64,000 nt of DNA from Trissonchulus latispiculum (Eukaryota; Nematoda; Enoplea; Enoplida; Ironidae), in assembly GCA_030248195.1 (NCBI GenBank), contig JASAND010010908.1:1-64000 (forward strand), read 5' to 3'. A program made the translations under genes and the position numbers. Positions 25,201 through 38,400 of the stretch are shown here, piece by piece. Under the pieces are notes generated by a model. The model had not been told where the DNA came from. It was given only the letters and a program-made list of their open reading frames with translations, and ran no database searches. Every line of letters begins with the position of its first letter. Position 1 is the stretch's first letter.

Positions 25201-28200
25201 ACCGGATACTTTCGAGGACCTAGTGACTAGGATCCGGCAATTATATGAGCCCTTGCCTGTTACAACGGAGCAATACGCAGAGCAATTTTATAGCCGGATG
25301 CAGGAACCGCGCGAAAAGCCACACGACTACATGGCAGCGCTGCGCTTGCTAGCGGTACATGCGTTCCCCTTCGAACCTGGTTTCGATCGGGAAAAGAAGG
25401 TAGTGGCTCAGTTCAAAAGAGGCTTGAAAGCGGATTTACGCTCTAGAATGGCGGCCCCATTGGCCGACATCCAATTCTGGCCCCATGTGCGGGAGAACGA
25501 CTTGATCACTCGGGCTCTCCATATTGTGGAGTCAGTACAGGTAGAACTGGATAAGGAACAGGCCGTTATGGTCTTTACTGCCCAGAGTCAGGGACCACGA
25601 GGCTATAATGCCACTCAGGGGCGACCCCAACAGGACCAACAGCGGCCTCAAGGGCAAAACCAGAATCAGAATCAGAATTGTAACCAGGGTTACCAACGTA
25701 ATGATGAACGACCACCACCCCGCGCGCCTATGGGCAGGTGTTGGCAATGCGGCCTGGTTGGCCATAGGCAACAACAGTGCCCGGATTACCTGCAGTACCT
25801 GAGCCAGAATGATCAGGGCCAGCAGCAGGCTAGGGGAAATGTCCATCGACAGTACCGGGACGGAGGCCAGGAGGGTGACCCCCCTGCCCGGAGTCGCTAC
25901 GACCAGAACCAACGGAACCAAGGGCAAAGGAATCAGGACCAGCGTAACCAGCAGGAGCCGCAACGGCAACAAGGCCAGCAGGACCAAAGGAATCAACGAC
26001 AACAGCCGGTTAGACCCCGCTCTATTAGCCGGGGTTATGTAGGTCCACGTCGGTATGAAGGCTTCCCGGAAACGGGAAACGAGAATGCGGGGCACGGGCA
26101 GTAGACCTGGCCCCGTGTCCCGCACCGACAAAACCGTCTGGTGAAATGGTCTGTGCGGTCCAAGCGTTTGTTGTTACTAATTCTAATTGTTCTAACAAGC
26201 CTGATAACGAACCTTATTGGAATCATGGTGGTCTCTGGAGTAGTGACTCGGAAAGTGAGGGTGAAGGAGGCGACCCCCTTCCCTCACCGAACCAAGAACC
26301 TGTGTGCTTATATCTGAATAAAGATACGAACGACGATGTGAACCCATGGAAGTGCCCGTGTAAATCCTGCAAACAAGTACGCCGACGGGCAGAATGGTTC
26401 CCAGAAGAGGAAGTGGTCCTCGCAAACGGTGGGTTCCCGGATGGGGGTGACGTAGTCTATGATGGCGAAGGCAACCTTCGGCCATATAAATACTGGAACC
26501 GGTGGCGTAAGGAAGTGAAACCTTTTGGTGATGGGGGGGCTTCACAGCGCCCCGTTCCGTATAATCGGCGGTGGAAGCAAGCACCCGGTACTGAATGGAA
26601 TATGCTCACTTCAGTGCGTAAAGCTATGAGGTGGCAAGAAAATTCCGCAGTCATGGCAGCGCAGACCCGTGCTAGGCAACCTGGCGCGGGCGCAACCCGG
26701 AGGCAAAGGAAGACATCTACCTCGAAGGAAGTACAAACGGACCCCATCGAGGTTATCCGGCCCTTACAACAATGGACGCCAACTCGGACAGAGAATCAGT
26801 CGGGAACTGGGGCTTATCGCAAAAGCCCTGGGGAAAACCAGGCCCCTGTAAATGGGGAGCAAGCTAAAAGCCCTGGGGAAAACCAACCCTCGGGTACTGG
26901 GCTTTCAGCAGTAAGCACTGGGGAAACCCCAACGTCAGATCTGGCGGTCACCACTCAGGTGGTGCCGGAAACTCCCATCCTTACGAAGAAACCGCCCAGT
27001 ATTGTGATTACTGGGGCGTCACCACCCAAGCGGCCGAGTTCTTTGAAACCCTGGTCGGCAGCGAACAACCCTAGCCGGAGGGAGCTAACGGAAACGGATG
27101 TATCGGATGACGAATCTGGTACCTCGGGCCTCACGTTAGCTCCAGTCGAAGTTCATAGGTCTGGAGCTACTCCAGTAACACCTTTGAAATTGCGTAAAGA
27201 TATTCAGGGCGAGTGGGAACAGGTAGAAAAAGGGACGAAACACCCGAAAACAGCGGTGCAACCCGGCATACCTACCCGTAATAGATTCGCCCTATTGGAA
27301 ACCCCGGAGTATGCAGTAATTCGACAAGGCTGGGCAACTGTCAACCAAGCTGTCGAACAAGCGCAGGTGGTCGCCCAGTCTATTGGTGAACAGATTCAAC
27401 AATTGGCTGTTAACGTAATGTCCGTGACGGACCAGGTACGTCAGTCTACCCAGAGCTTTGAACAACTATTGGCCGAATTTGTTCAGAAGGATTACGAGCG
27501 GGCCTTAGAACTTCAACAGCAGGGAACCTTCCGTGAGCCAGACCAGCCTATCTGGTCGGAGGACCCACCGCAACCCCGCAAGGGTAGACGGGGAATTCGC
27601 CTAAACGACCCGAATGAGATCATTGTGCTAGATAGCACACCGGTAGATGAGGAACCGGTACCCGTGACACAGGAAGAGACTTCCACTAATAGGGATGACG
27701 CTCCAGTACTACATCAGGACGAGGTTGTAACAAATGCAGGAGCGACAGCTCCGGCGGGAAACTTAGTTGGACGTGATACAGCTGCTGTAGACCAGCACGA
27801 AGCGACTTCTACTGATCTAGGGGACAAGTACGGAATCTGGGATTTAGAGCAACAGCTTCGTGCTGCCCTGAGCCCAGCTCAACGAGTCGAGTTTAATTTA
27901 GATGTAGAAGCTAGCGACGTCGAGGATGATAGTGGGCAACCCACAGCGCAGACTAAACACCTAAACAGAGCGGTCCTCTCTGTCCTGGATGGAACGTCCC
28001 CATTCTTTGTTTCGCAGTGTACTCATATCGCTTTGAAGAAAAGCCCGTACGTGATTGTAGAGGTTAGAGGTATCAAGACACTCGCCCTGCTGGATACAGG
28101 GGCCAATATTTGCCTGATGTCCAAGCATTTCTTCGATCAACTTAATAGCAACAAACGTTTACATCTGGATGAGACGAAAGCTACGGAGGTGGCTACGGCT

Positions 28201-31200
28201 GCCGACGACCGGAGCCTAGCTATATTGGGTACCACCAAGATTGCCTTCAAATTGCATGGCGTTCGGTATGAATATACTTTTAATGTCACAAATAGTTTAC
28301 AACAAGATTTTATCATCGGATATGACTTTCAAGCGGATCATAACTGGGTGATTTTTCCTCACCAACACCTTCTTTTATGCGACAGGAAGAAGGTACCTCT
28401 GCTGACCCCAGGAGACCTGCAGGCGTTAGCTAATCGATTTAGTATAGTCGTGTCCTGTACAGTGTATTATTGTATGCGGGAAACCTGCAAACTGCCTCCT
28501 AGGTCGGAAGTTATGGTACCGGTTCGCTGTTGGCTTGGGGGTGCCGTAAAACCAGCTATTAATCAGGCAGTGGTGTTCGAACCATCAGAGGAGGTCCTAG
28601 AGGACTATGAAGTTTACCCAGTACCTGGAGTCTTGGAAGTCTCTTCTTAGGTTAATTACATCAAGGTTTATAATCCTTTAGATAGAACGGCCCAATTACC
28701 GAAGGGGCTACCCCTTGGCCAAGCGGAACCGGTCACTACGGTCACGGAACGACAAGGCTTTCGGTATGCTGCTGAGTTAGGTGTTAACTTTGCACAAGTG
28801 CACCCTCATCTGGCTAGTTGGGCGACCCATCCAGCCACCCGCCTAAACGAGAAAGAGTTGCGTCATGCCCTCGAGGAGGTTGAACAATTGGAGCCGTATC
28901 ACCCAGGTGACACGGTCCCTATGGTTAATAGCGTGGGTAATCCGATACCAGTTCCAAGGTGGGTCGACCCCACGGTGTGCGCCGCCGAGGCTGACCAGAA
29001 CTGGGGTTACGAGGAACCTCCGGCATTGAGTGAAAAAGGCCTCCAGGCCTTTAACGATATGCATTATTCCGCTGATGAAATGACTGCACAACCTATGCCA
29101 TCTTTAGAGGAACGTCAACAATTCATTGACGAGAATGTGGATTTCGATTCTATGTTCCTTGATGACGAGGGTAAAGCGGAATTAAGGGATATATTGGTCG
29201 AATTTTATGACGTGGTTGCCAGACCGGGCAACCCGGGACGGACCAAAGTGGACCAACATGTGATTGATACTGGTAAGGAAGGGCCAGTTAAGGGTAGATC
29301 TTATCGGTATAATCCCAAAGATAAAGCGGAAATTGAGAAGCATATACGGGCAATGCTGGACGAAGGGGTCTGTTCCCCCTCTACTAGTCCCTGGTCCTCC
29401 CCGTGTATCTTGGTTGGCAAGAAGGACGGGACCACACGTTTAGTCATTGATTATCGACGGCTAAACAAAATTACGAAGAAGGATAATTACCCGTTGCCCA
29501 AAATCGACGAAATTTTGGATCAACTCCAAGGGGCGGTGATATTCTCGACTATCGATTTAGCGGCTGGGTACTGGCAGGTTGAGGTCTACCCAGAACACAG
29601 GGAGAAAACGGCCTTCGTGTCTCATATGGGCCTTTTCCACATGAATGTCATGCCGTTCGGGTTGTGTAACGCTCCCGCAACATTTCAACGATTAATGGAA
29701 AAGGTTTTGACGGATTTGCCTGTTTATATTGACGATGTACTGATACCATCTTCAGATCAAGAGGCCCATTTAGCGATGATCAGATCGACCCTCACTCGTC
29801 TGCGCGACAACGGACTACGTATCAAACTTAAGAAATGTTGTTTCGCTCGTGAATCAGTTCCCTTTTTGGGCCACTACGTGGGCCGGAACGGCATTAGTGT
29901 GGACCCTGATAAGGTTAAGGCTGTGTCTCAGCTTAAGCCACCAAAGGACGTGAAGGGCATTCGATCTTTTCTAGGAATGTGCGGTTACTATCGAAGGTTT
30001 GTACTTAATTATGCTAAGGTGGCAGCCCCTTTAACGGACTTATTGAAGAAAGGGGTGCCATTTGTTTGGTCCGAAGCTTGTCAACATGCATTTGAGGAGC
30101 TGAAACGGCATTTGACTCAAGCTCCAGTGCTAGCCTTTCCCGATTTTGACAAAACTTTTTATGTGTCATCTGATGCCAGTAAGCAGGGTTTTGGTGCTAT
30201 TTTGGAGCAACAATTTTCGGTGCCACGTAGCGCCGATAAACCGAATGGACCACGGGTGCTACGTGAGCGACCAGTCGCCTATGCCAGTAGAACCCTGACC
30301 CAGGGTGAGAAGGGTTATTCCGCAACGGAAATGGAAGCATTTGCAGCATTATGGGGTTGTCAGAAATTTAGGCATTACCTGTCCTGTAAACAGTTTATCC
30401 TCCGTACTGACCATCAAGCAGTCAGGGATCTACTGAATAATATCAAGGCTTTGGGTCAAGGTAAGCTTGCTAAGTTTGCTCTTAGTATGTTAGAGTTTGA
30501 TTTTACGGTGGAATATCGGCCGGGGCGTGAGAATGTGGGTCCTGATTGCTTGTCAAGATTGGATCCAATTGATGAGCCTGGAGATAGCGAACACGAAGCA
30601 ACAGCGGCTATGTATCCACCAGAAGTGTTCGCCCTGACGGCGGCACTCCCTGCGCCACCTACCCTGCTTACGTGGAAACGAGAGCTTCGCGACGAAGAAG
30701 AATTTGCGATTTTATTGGATTTCTTGGAACAGAAGAGGTTACCAACGAACAGACAGGAAGCCCAAGAGGTGAAGAAATTACGGTCTACATTTTTTATTAG
30801 AGACGGGGTATTATATCGTTGGCACCTGAATAAACATGCTGAGCGTAGAGGGCTACCCTTTCCTACTGTGGTAGTGCCTAAGGTCCAGCGAGAGCAACTC
30901 TTGCAGGAGGTTCACTCTGATTTCACGACGGGTGGCCATCGGGCCCACCAAAATGCAATGGCCAGCCTAGAAACAAGATATTGGTGGCCTCGTATGTCTC
31001 AAGATCTAGAGGATTTTATTGCTCAGTGCAAGCCGTGTGCAAAGTTCAACCAAGGGCCACGTAGATACCAGGCTACAATGCAGAATACGGTGGTGGTACG
31101 CAGGCCGTTAGATGTCGTGGCTATGGATGTGATGCACTTTACACAGAAGGAAACCAACAGAGGTAATACGTGTGTTTTGTGTATAGTGGACTACCTCACG

Positions 31201-32417
31201 CGCTACGCGGAGGCTTTTGCTATGCCCAATGAGCGGGCGGAAACCACTGCGTACTGGTATTTTAACGGCTTCGTAGCCCGTTGGGGCGTCCCTGCCCGGG
31301 TCTTGACGGACCAAGGACCGAATTTCATGTCTGTCTTTTTAAGAGCTTTGGTGGATGCTAGCGGCTCTGAGCGACTCAGAACTACTGCATATCACCCTCA
31401 AACGAACGGCGTAGTGGAACGCTTCAATCGGACAATACGTAGCCTGGTTGCCAAGTACGTGAATTGTTTTCAGTCCGATTGGGACGACTATCTACCGTGG
31501 GGGCTGTCCATTTATAGAGCAACGATTCACAGTGCCACGAAGGAGACACCTCACTTCTTGATGACAGGTAGAGACTACCGCTATCCACTGGATAATTTCT
31601 TTCAGCTTCCTGGTGAGGAAGGTACCACCCAGAATTATAGCGACGCACGTAGCCAGCTACTGGCCCGGATGAATGAAGCTTGGCAGTTGGCGCATGAAGC
31701 CTTGCAAGAGGCAGCATTGGTTAACAAGGAAAGGTACGACTTGAAAGCTTCACCGGTTAAGTATAAGCCAGGTACCCTGGTTATGCTCAATATTGAGTCT
31801 GTGTCGAATTATCGTATTGCTCGCACTAACGGGTTAAGTGACCCGGTGGTGGTTAACATCAACCGATTGAAGCCTTTCCTGGATGCCCCAGTCAAATTGC
31901 CAGTGGTGACACTGTAGGCAACCTACAGTGTATATATAAATTGCAGCACTAGTTTCCGTAATAGGCCTTGTGTAACGCAAGGATCCTTGCAAGTGTATAA
32001 TAATGAGGGTTAAGTTTTTCTTTTAGGAACGTTCCGTTTTTGTATTACCTAGGGTTTTATCTCTAACAATCGGTGTTGGCATTATTGGTGTTATATAACC
32101 CTTTGAGTAGGGTGGGTCTAAATTCCTATTCTGGGGCCTCCTTCCATGATTTATTCTTTTCGGTGTAAAATGGGGTTTACCTTTTCTTATCTAGTTTTCT
32201 AATTCTTCAAACTTATGGCTGTAAAATCTGGCCATAAGCTTTCTTTTCCTTCTATTATTAACCCTAACAGGGGGATTCTTTCACCTTTACTTTTACTTTT
32301 AAATTTACCTATGGGGGTTTTCCTTTAAATCAAAGGGATTGTCTTTCGTTGTAAATTGTTAAGGGGGCCCTATCATATTTGTCTGTCTATATAGTGTATG
32401 CATTAGTACATACACTG

Positions 32418-32448
<31 letters not shown>

Positions 32449-35400
32449 CTTTAACCTGTATACGTGTATTGTCTTTTCCGCTCTCCTTTTACGTAGGCTA
32501 ACTGTAGGTAGGTCACCATCTTCTGTGTGTGTAGTTTTCCTTTTCTCTCTTTTTCCTATCACACTTATCATGCTTTCACCTTCTGTTAGTTTTTGCATTT
32601 TTTCTGAGGTCTATTTTTGATTCTAATTGCTGCTTTGATGTTTCATTGAGTGATTTCAGTGGACGGGCGCATGAGCGCTGGGCGCAAACCAGGGGTCGCC
32701 CGTCGTCTGGAATTTATTGGGATGGCGTTTATTTTTGGGCTTTTCGTACAGAAATTGGTCGTGAGATGGTCACAATAAGGTTGCCTTGTTGTGCTCACCT
32801 GCCTGGTCCACTGAAGATTGGGTCATTAGTATAGGCCAGCCCTTGCTTTGCCACATGTTAACCGCGGAATTGCGAGCGGCTGCGCTGCGCATGCCGGTGA
32901 TTCGCACGGGAGAATTCATCGTTGGATTAGCACCGCCTGGACAGGAGAATAACGTTTACTGCCCTTGCATCTTCGTAGCCATCTTTGATCCTTCCGCCCC
33001 TCATCGTGCTGGATCCCGCCTCCCAATCGATCGTCAGAGCCCGGTTTGGAACCGGTTCTAAACCCCTCCCATGCCCCCTTAGTTACTACCAGCGACTGGT
33101 GTAACTCTACGTAATTAGCTCAACTTACCGCGACGGTGTAGTTGTAGCTTAAATCCCCTTTGCCCTGTCAATTACGGCGGAAGTAACATCAAGGCGGCGG
33201 ATGTATCATTATGACGGCGGATGTATTATATTAACGGCGGAAGTCACTCGTATCATATCATATCATTCCATCATTACGGCGAAAGTTTCTCCCATTCCAT
33301 CATTCTATCAGTCCTGCGGCGGTGTTATTTATTGGTCCATTATGTGTCAGTGCCTGTCCGATTCTTCCATGTATAATGACTTTACCTCAATTTTGGACTA
33401 CCTCTATTTGGACTCTCTCCTTATTTGGACTATTATGACCCTGATTTGATTACTTAACTATGAAGACTGCCTTATGATGACTTTTACCTAATCCAGATTT
33501 CTACTTCCCGATTTTGATTACCCGATGAAGACGATTTGCTCAAATTATGCCTTATTCCTGATCCGTGCCATTCCAGCGATATAGACGCTCTACTGTATAT
33601 AGATCTATTCCCGATGAAGACGATCCCTAATGAAGACGATTTTTAATTGGTGACTTTAAACTAGTTTATTTTTGCTTTAAGTATAGAAGTTTGCCTTTTT
33701 AATTTTTTGTGTCGTAATTTTGTGGTATTCTTAACATTTAAAAACCTAATCTTTTTCCGAGCTTTATTCTAAATTTTAGAGTTTCTTTATTTACCTACTT
33801 ACATTTTACCATTTTTCTTGAGTTTTCTTATTTAAAACATTAGAATTTCTAATCATATACTTAACATTTTATCATTTTCCAGGAGCTTTATTTTAAAAAT
33901 TAACCAAATTTTGTATGATTTTGACTGCGTTCTATGCATAATTTTGCCTTTTGCTATGTGATCTGATGTACAGTTTTATATGCTATGTCCGTAATTTGTT
34001 TGCTTTAATCATTTAACCAAAGTTATGTTCAAAAGTTTTACTAAAATCGGGTTCATTCTTTTCTTGAGGTTTTCTTTTCTTTTGCATTTTATTAACGGGT
34101 ATGATTGCGGGTTTTGTGTGCTTTGATTCGTATTTTTCGTAACCTGACGCAACGTCGGAAGATGCGTGACGCACCAGCCATGTCCCTATTTGTATCCCTT
34201 ACTGCCGCCACATTTTTATCAAAATTATTTTTACCTATGTCTTTTAGTTGTCCCAACGGTTCCTATCCATTTTTGGTACCTGTTTATTTGGTTCTTTTTC
34301 TCAAAATTTTCTTGGTTAAATGTCAGTTTTGTTTCCCACTCCAGAGCGCCAAAGTAGTTCCCGAATTATATGCCCCCATTCTGTTTTAAGGCCTGCATGC
34401 GCGGTTGGGAGGATCTTCTCCAAAATTCTTATTTTAAGGGACTTTTCTACTAATATTTTAACCAGTGTTTCGTGTTTTTAGTAACTCTAAGACTCCATTT
34501 TAACCCCTCCTAATTTAATTTACTTTATTTTCATAGTACCACGAGGGTACTTGGGGGACTCTCCGTACCCTTTTGGTCCTTTTTATACATGCTTAAGCAT
34601 GTTTAGGGTTACTTTGTAACTCTTTTAATTTAATTTAACACTTATATTTTACTCAAAGATTCCACAAACTCACTCCTACTTACACGCGTAACACTGGGAT
34701 TAAATTCAATTCATTACCTATTCCTCTAAATTATTTTATTAATTATCTTTCGTCGTTCTCATTTTGCAGGAGATCCGCAGGGAACTGAGTTAGCGATGCG
34801 AGGCTAGGCCCCCCCACCCACCCAGCCGGAGATGGCGCACTCTAAGTTTAGCGGGAGGCTACCTCCGTACCCCAGTTTGAAGAGACCTAGACGAAGCTGA
34901 CATTTCGGTTCTTATTTTGCTTCTTTGGTTTTTTCTAGTAATACAGGTACGAGATCCCCGCCGCTGCGGCTGGAGGATCATGGGTCGCCCATTCACGCAC
35001 CTTCCCGTGGCATTAATATGGCAGTTTCCCATGCGTGTTTTTATGGCTGGTCTTCACTAGTCTTTTGACGCCATGTCATTTTTATTATGTTTACTATTTA
35101 GTCACGTTTACTATAGTCTTTTTGTATTGCTTTCTTGTGTTTTGACTTACTTATGTGTTGAGACCCATTTACCAAAATTCAGTCAAAAATTTTCATTATT
35201 GGGTAAATTTTCTCCTTCTTTTGGTTTATGTGTCCCTCGCAGGAGCTCGGGCGGTAAGCCCTGGGGAGATGTAATGTGTGAGTTGTGATGAGTGTATATT
35301 TTTGTGAGTTTATTTGAATGTGAAATTTTAGTAAGAGTGGTAATTTTAGTGTGAAATATGTTTTGTGTAAATTTGGGTTGAAATTAGTCTAAAAATGTTT

Positions 35401-38400
35401 GTTTTACTGTGTTTAAATGCGCTCTGGTTTATTCAGCCCACTTAGCGACTAGGTGGCGCTGTTGAGCTAGCCTTGTGGAAGCGCATAGTCGGGTTTGCGA
35501 GAGGGTCTCAAAAATCAACCAATCCCGTTCCACCAACACACGTCTAAACTAGTCCTTTCAGCCTTCACTTTAAAAACTAGTCAGTCTTGTCTAAAATTTC
35601 TTAGCGTGCGGTCGGTTTTTATTTTGCTTTGCCTAGCCTTCTTTCACGTGCCTGCCTTTCTGCTGGACCCTCTCTGTAAGTTATTGATTTCTTTCTTTTT
35701 ATTTGCTGCAGACTCCGAGGCGACCTCGAGGGTCGATCCAAATTTATTAGTGGTGCTTCATTGTGTTTTATTTCCTTTTAATTAGTAACCAATATAGCCG
35801 TCTATTCTAGAAAAGGATTTATTATGTCTTTTAGTTAGCCGCGACGGCTTAGGGAAGTATTATTTGAGATAATAGTTTTTAGAAGGGTTTACACAATTTT
35901 TGGGGGTGAATCTGTGTACGTGACCAGTCTTGTAACTGTATCTAAATTTTATTCATGTCCTGTTTATTAGTAGTTATTCATTAGAGTTTATAGTCTGAGT
36001 TTTCTCTGTTCTCTAAGCTTTATTGATGAATGTTTTACTGTCAAAATTCCTTATACTAGTTTGTGTAATTTTCGGGAGTCTCTCCCTTTGCTTGTTTCTT
36101 TATTAAATGCGGTCTCAGTAGCTGAGCCGTTAGGGTGTTCTTAGCTAGGTTTTATTTAGAATTGTATATTCGGTAGGTAGTTTCTGAGTTATTTCCAAGT
36201 TTAGGTAGGCTAATTATTTACTGAGCGTGTACTTAATTTATTCAAAGTTCTTCCTATAGCTGATAGTTAGGCTCTTATTCGTCCCCTAGTAAGCCTTATT
36301 TATTTGTCAGTTAGTCATAATTTATTCCTTGGCGAGATCCTGCCCAGGTCGACTGGAACATAAGTCTCCTCCAGGTTCGTCGTTTCCATACGCGCACAGT
36401 TTCCACCCGTAAAGTTTGGTTGCCCTTACCCTTCCAACTTTACAAACGCTTAGTTCAACGCTTTGTGAAAATCATCTCTGTTCATTCATACAGTCTTCCT
36501 CTACTTACTGAAATGCAATAACACTAACCTCTAATATTAGGATGCAATATATTGACATGAATCCAGAGAGGTTTGCTTTGAACATTTTCATTCTTCAGTT
36601 TTGCAACAAGACTGAATTTGTCACTCCACGAAGCGCTCCCATCGTGAACATAATAGATGCTTCCAAATTTCATTTCGTCACTAGTAAAAGTGTCCACCTA
36701 GAAACAAACAATTTAACTTCTTTCTTCCTACTGCAGTGCTAATGAAGTAACTTTAGAATATGTTTTAAATGCTCTGACTACATTTACATAGTGAAAAGCA
36801 AATTACGTCTGCTCCATTTGTAAATTTACATCGGGTCGGATTCTAACCGATGAGGGCGATCCGATGGAGGATTTCTAAAGCTCGGACCATCCAGTTTCAA
36901 GGTTGTGTTTATTTCGACCGCTTACGTTAAAATTAAGAAATTGTGAATTATTACACAACGGGCTTTGTCGCCGGAGATTTAAAAATCAGCAGCTATGTGC
37001 GCTCAAAAATTTAACTGTCGTTTTTAGTTTTGAATAATTTCAGAGAATGATTTCGAAACAAAATCCATGATATCCTTTCCTTCTCACTTGAATGTGGGCT
37101 TCTACTACGAGTCAACATTAACGATAACCTATCCTAGAAATAAATCACCATAAAATGTACCTGTATATTTCCAGTAGGATCAGTGCGTTCAATCCATCCG
37201 CGTTCAGGCTGTATCTCAACTGTGAAGACGAAAGCCGGATCTTCATAGAATGAGCTTTGCGGTCGAAGCAATCGTCTGTCGATCATGTATCGTTCGCCTG
37301 CTTTCAAGGTCATATTTTCCTGTAACTGAACAGTAATTTCGTTTTCCACAATCTTAACCTTCAGCCCAATCAAATCCATTCTCGAGGCTCCTGCCGTTAA
37401 GTTCAGCAGGATTTCATCCTGATTTCCAGCTGATAAATCGCCCAAATGCATGTACTGAACAAACCCTTTGTCCACATCACTTTGAGTGAAGCTGAGGATA
37501 TTGTATCTTGAGTAAGAGTGGGTAGATTGCGGTGCGTCCGACTGAAGCACAAGGCTTCCGTGCTTGGGAGGCTCTACCACAGCATAATGCAACTGATCTG
37601 CCATTAGATGCACATGAGATGCATGCAGATTGTTCTGTGCAATTTGTGCAATACCACCTTCAACAATTATCAGCTCATCACGAGTGGTAACGTTCAGCAG
37701 GCTGGTATTGACAGACTGAGCAGATACGAAAAATTTAATTTCTTTTTCTAATAGATCCCCGGCATGAACCATGAAAGAAATCCAGTCAACTGGTGGAGCG
37801 TTAGGGATGTGTTGATAGAAAATACGACCCTTATCAATGTCATCTTGAGTGAACGAAGCATTGGCGCTGGGATGATGAGGGGCAGGGGAGTCCTCGGATC
37901 GCGAAACCAAGTAGCCATTTTCTGGAGGCCTGATTACTCTGAGCAAAATCTGGGACGGCATTAAATTCAAATTCGTCCAGACAGACAGCTGATCCGGGCC
38001 GATTTGTGCGAGGGCTCCATTTCGAAGCTTCAGTCCCTGATTAATGACGTCCTTGAGAAATGGGGCACTTGTATTGATCCACAGCACATCATTCACAGTA
38101 TACTTTCCGTCAGTTACTGTAAATGGCAACTCCAGGTGGTCTTGCTGACCGAAATGCCGAAACAAGATTTCGTAGTTGTTAATATCACGTTGGCTGAAAA
38201 TGTTTACAGGGCTTTCCGTATTCAATCTCGCTGTATAGATACCAACGTCCGTGTGATGAGAAAATTGGTACTTCAAGTTTTCAGTATTATAATCCTTATC
38301 CGCATCCGTGTAGCACAGATCACGAAAGGTGAACCGTTTTTCGTTGTGAGTGACCACAGTGAGGGTTGGCTGATCGTCCGGATTAGGAATGCCGCGTCTA

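Larger units (their letters stand above)
8883..36444 (+). mobile_element. Tandem Ty3/Gypsy dimer: LTR-gag-pol-LTR-gag-pol-LTR
   Basis: Three near-identical LTRs (1175, 1172 and 1175 bp) separate two internal regions of 12,050 and 11,990 bp, all in the same orientation. Only the outermost ends carry a target duplication (AACG), so the array occupies a single integration site. Domain order in pol is protease, reverse transcriptase, RNase H, integrase, the Gypsy order. The insertion lies in intron 5 of the CSPG4-like gene, antisense to it, ending 80 nt from exon 5 and starting 233 nt from exon 6. Near-identity of the LTRs argues for a recent event. A collapsed or expanded assembly is an alternative. 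Confidence 0.9.

Noticed and set aside
25532..26131. A 199-codon minus-strand frame opposite the gag tail (also 12305-12871)
   Set aside because: It is the antisense shadow of the Gln/Asn/Arg-rich gag C-terminus; the Leu-rich composition follows from CAG/AAC codons read backward.
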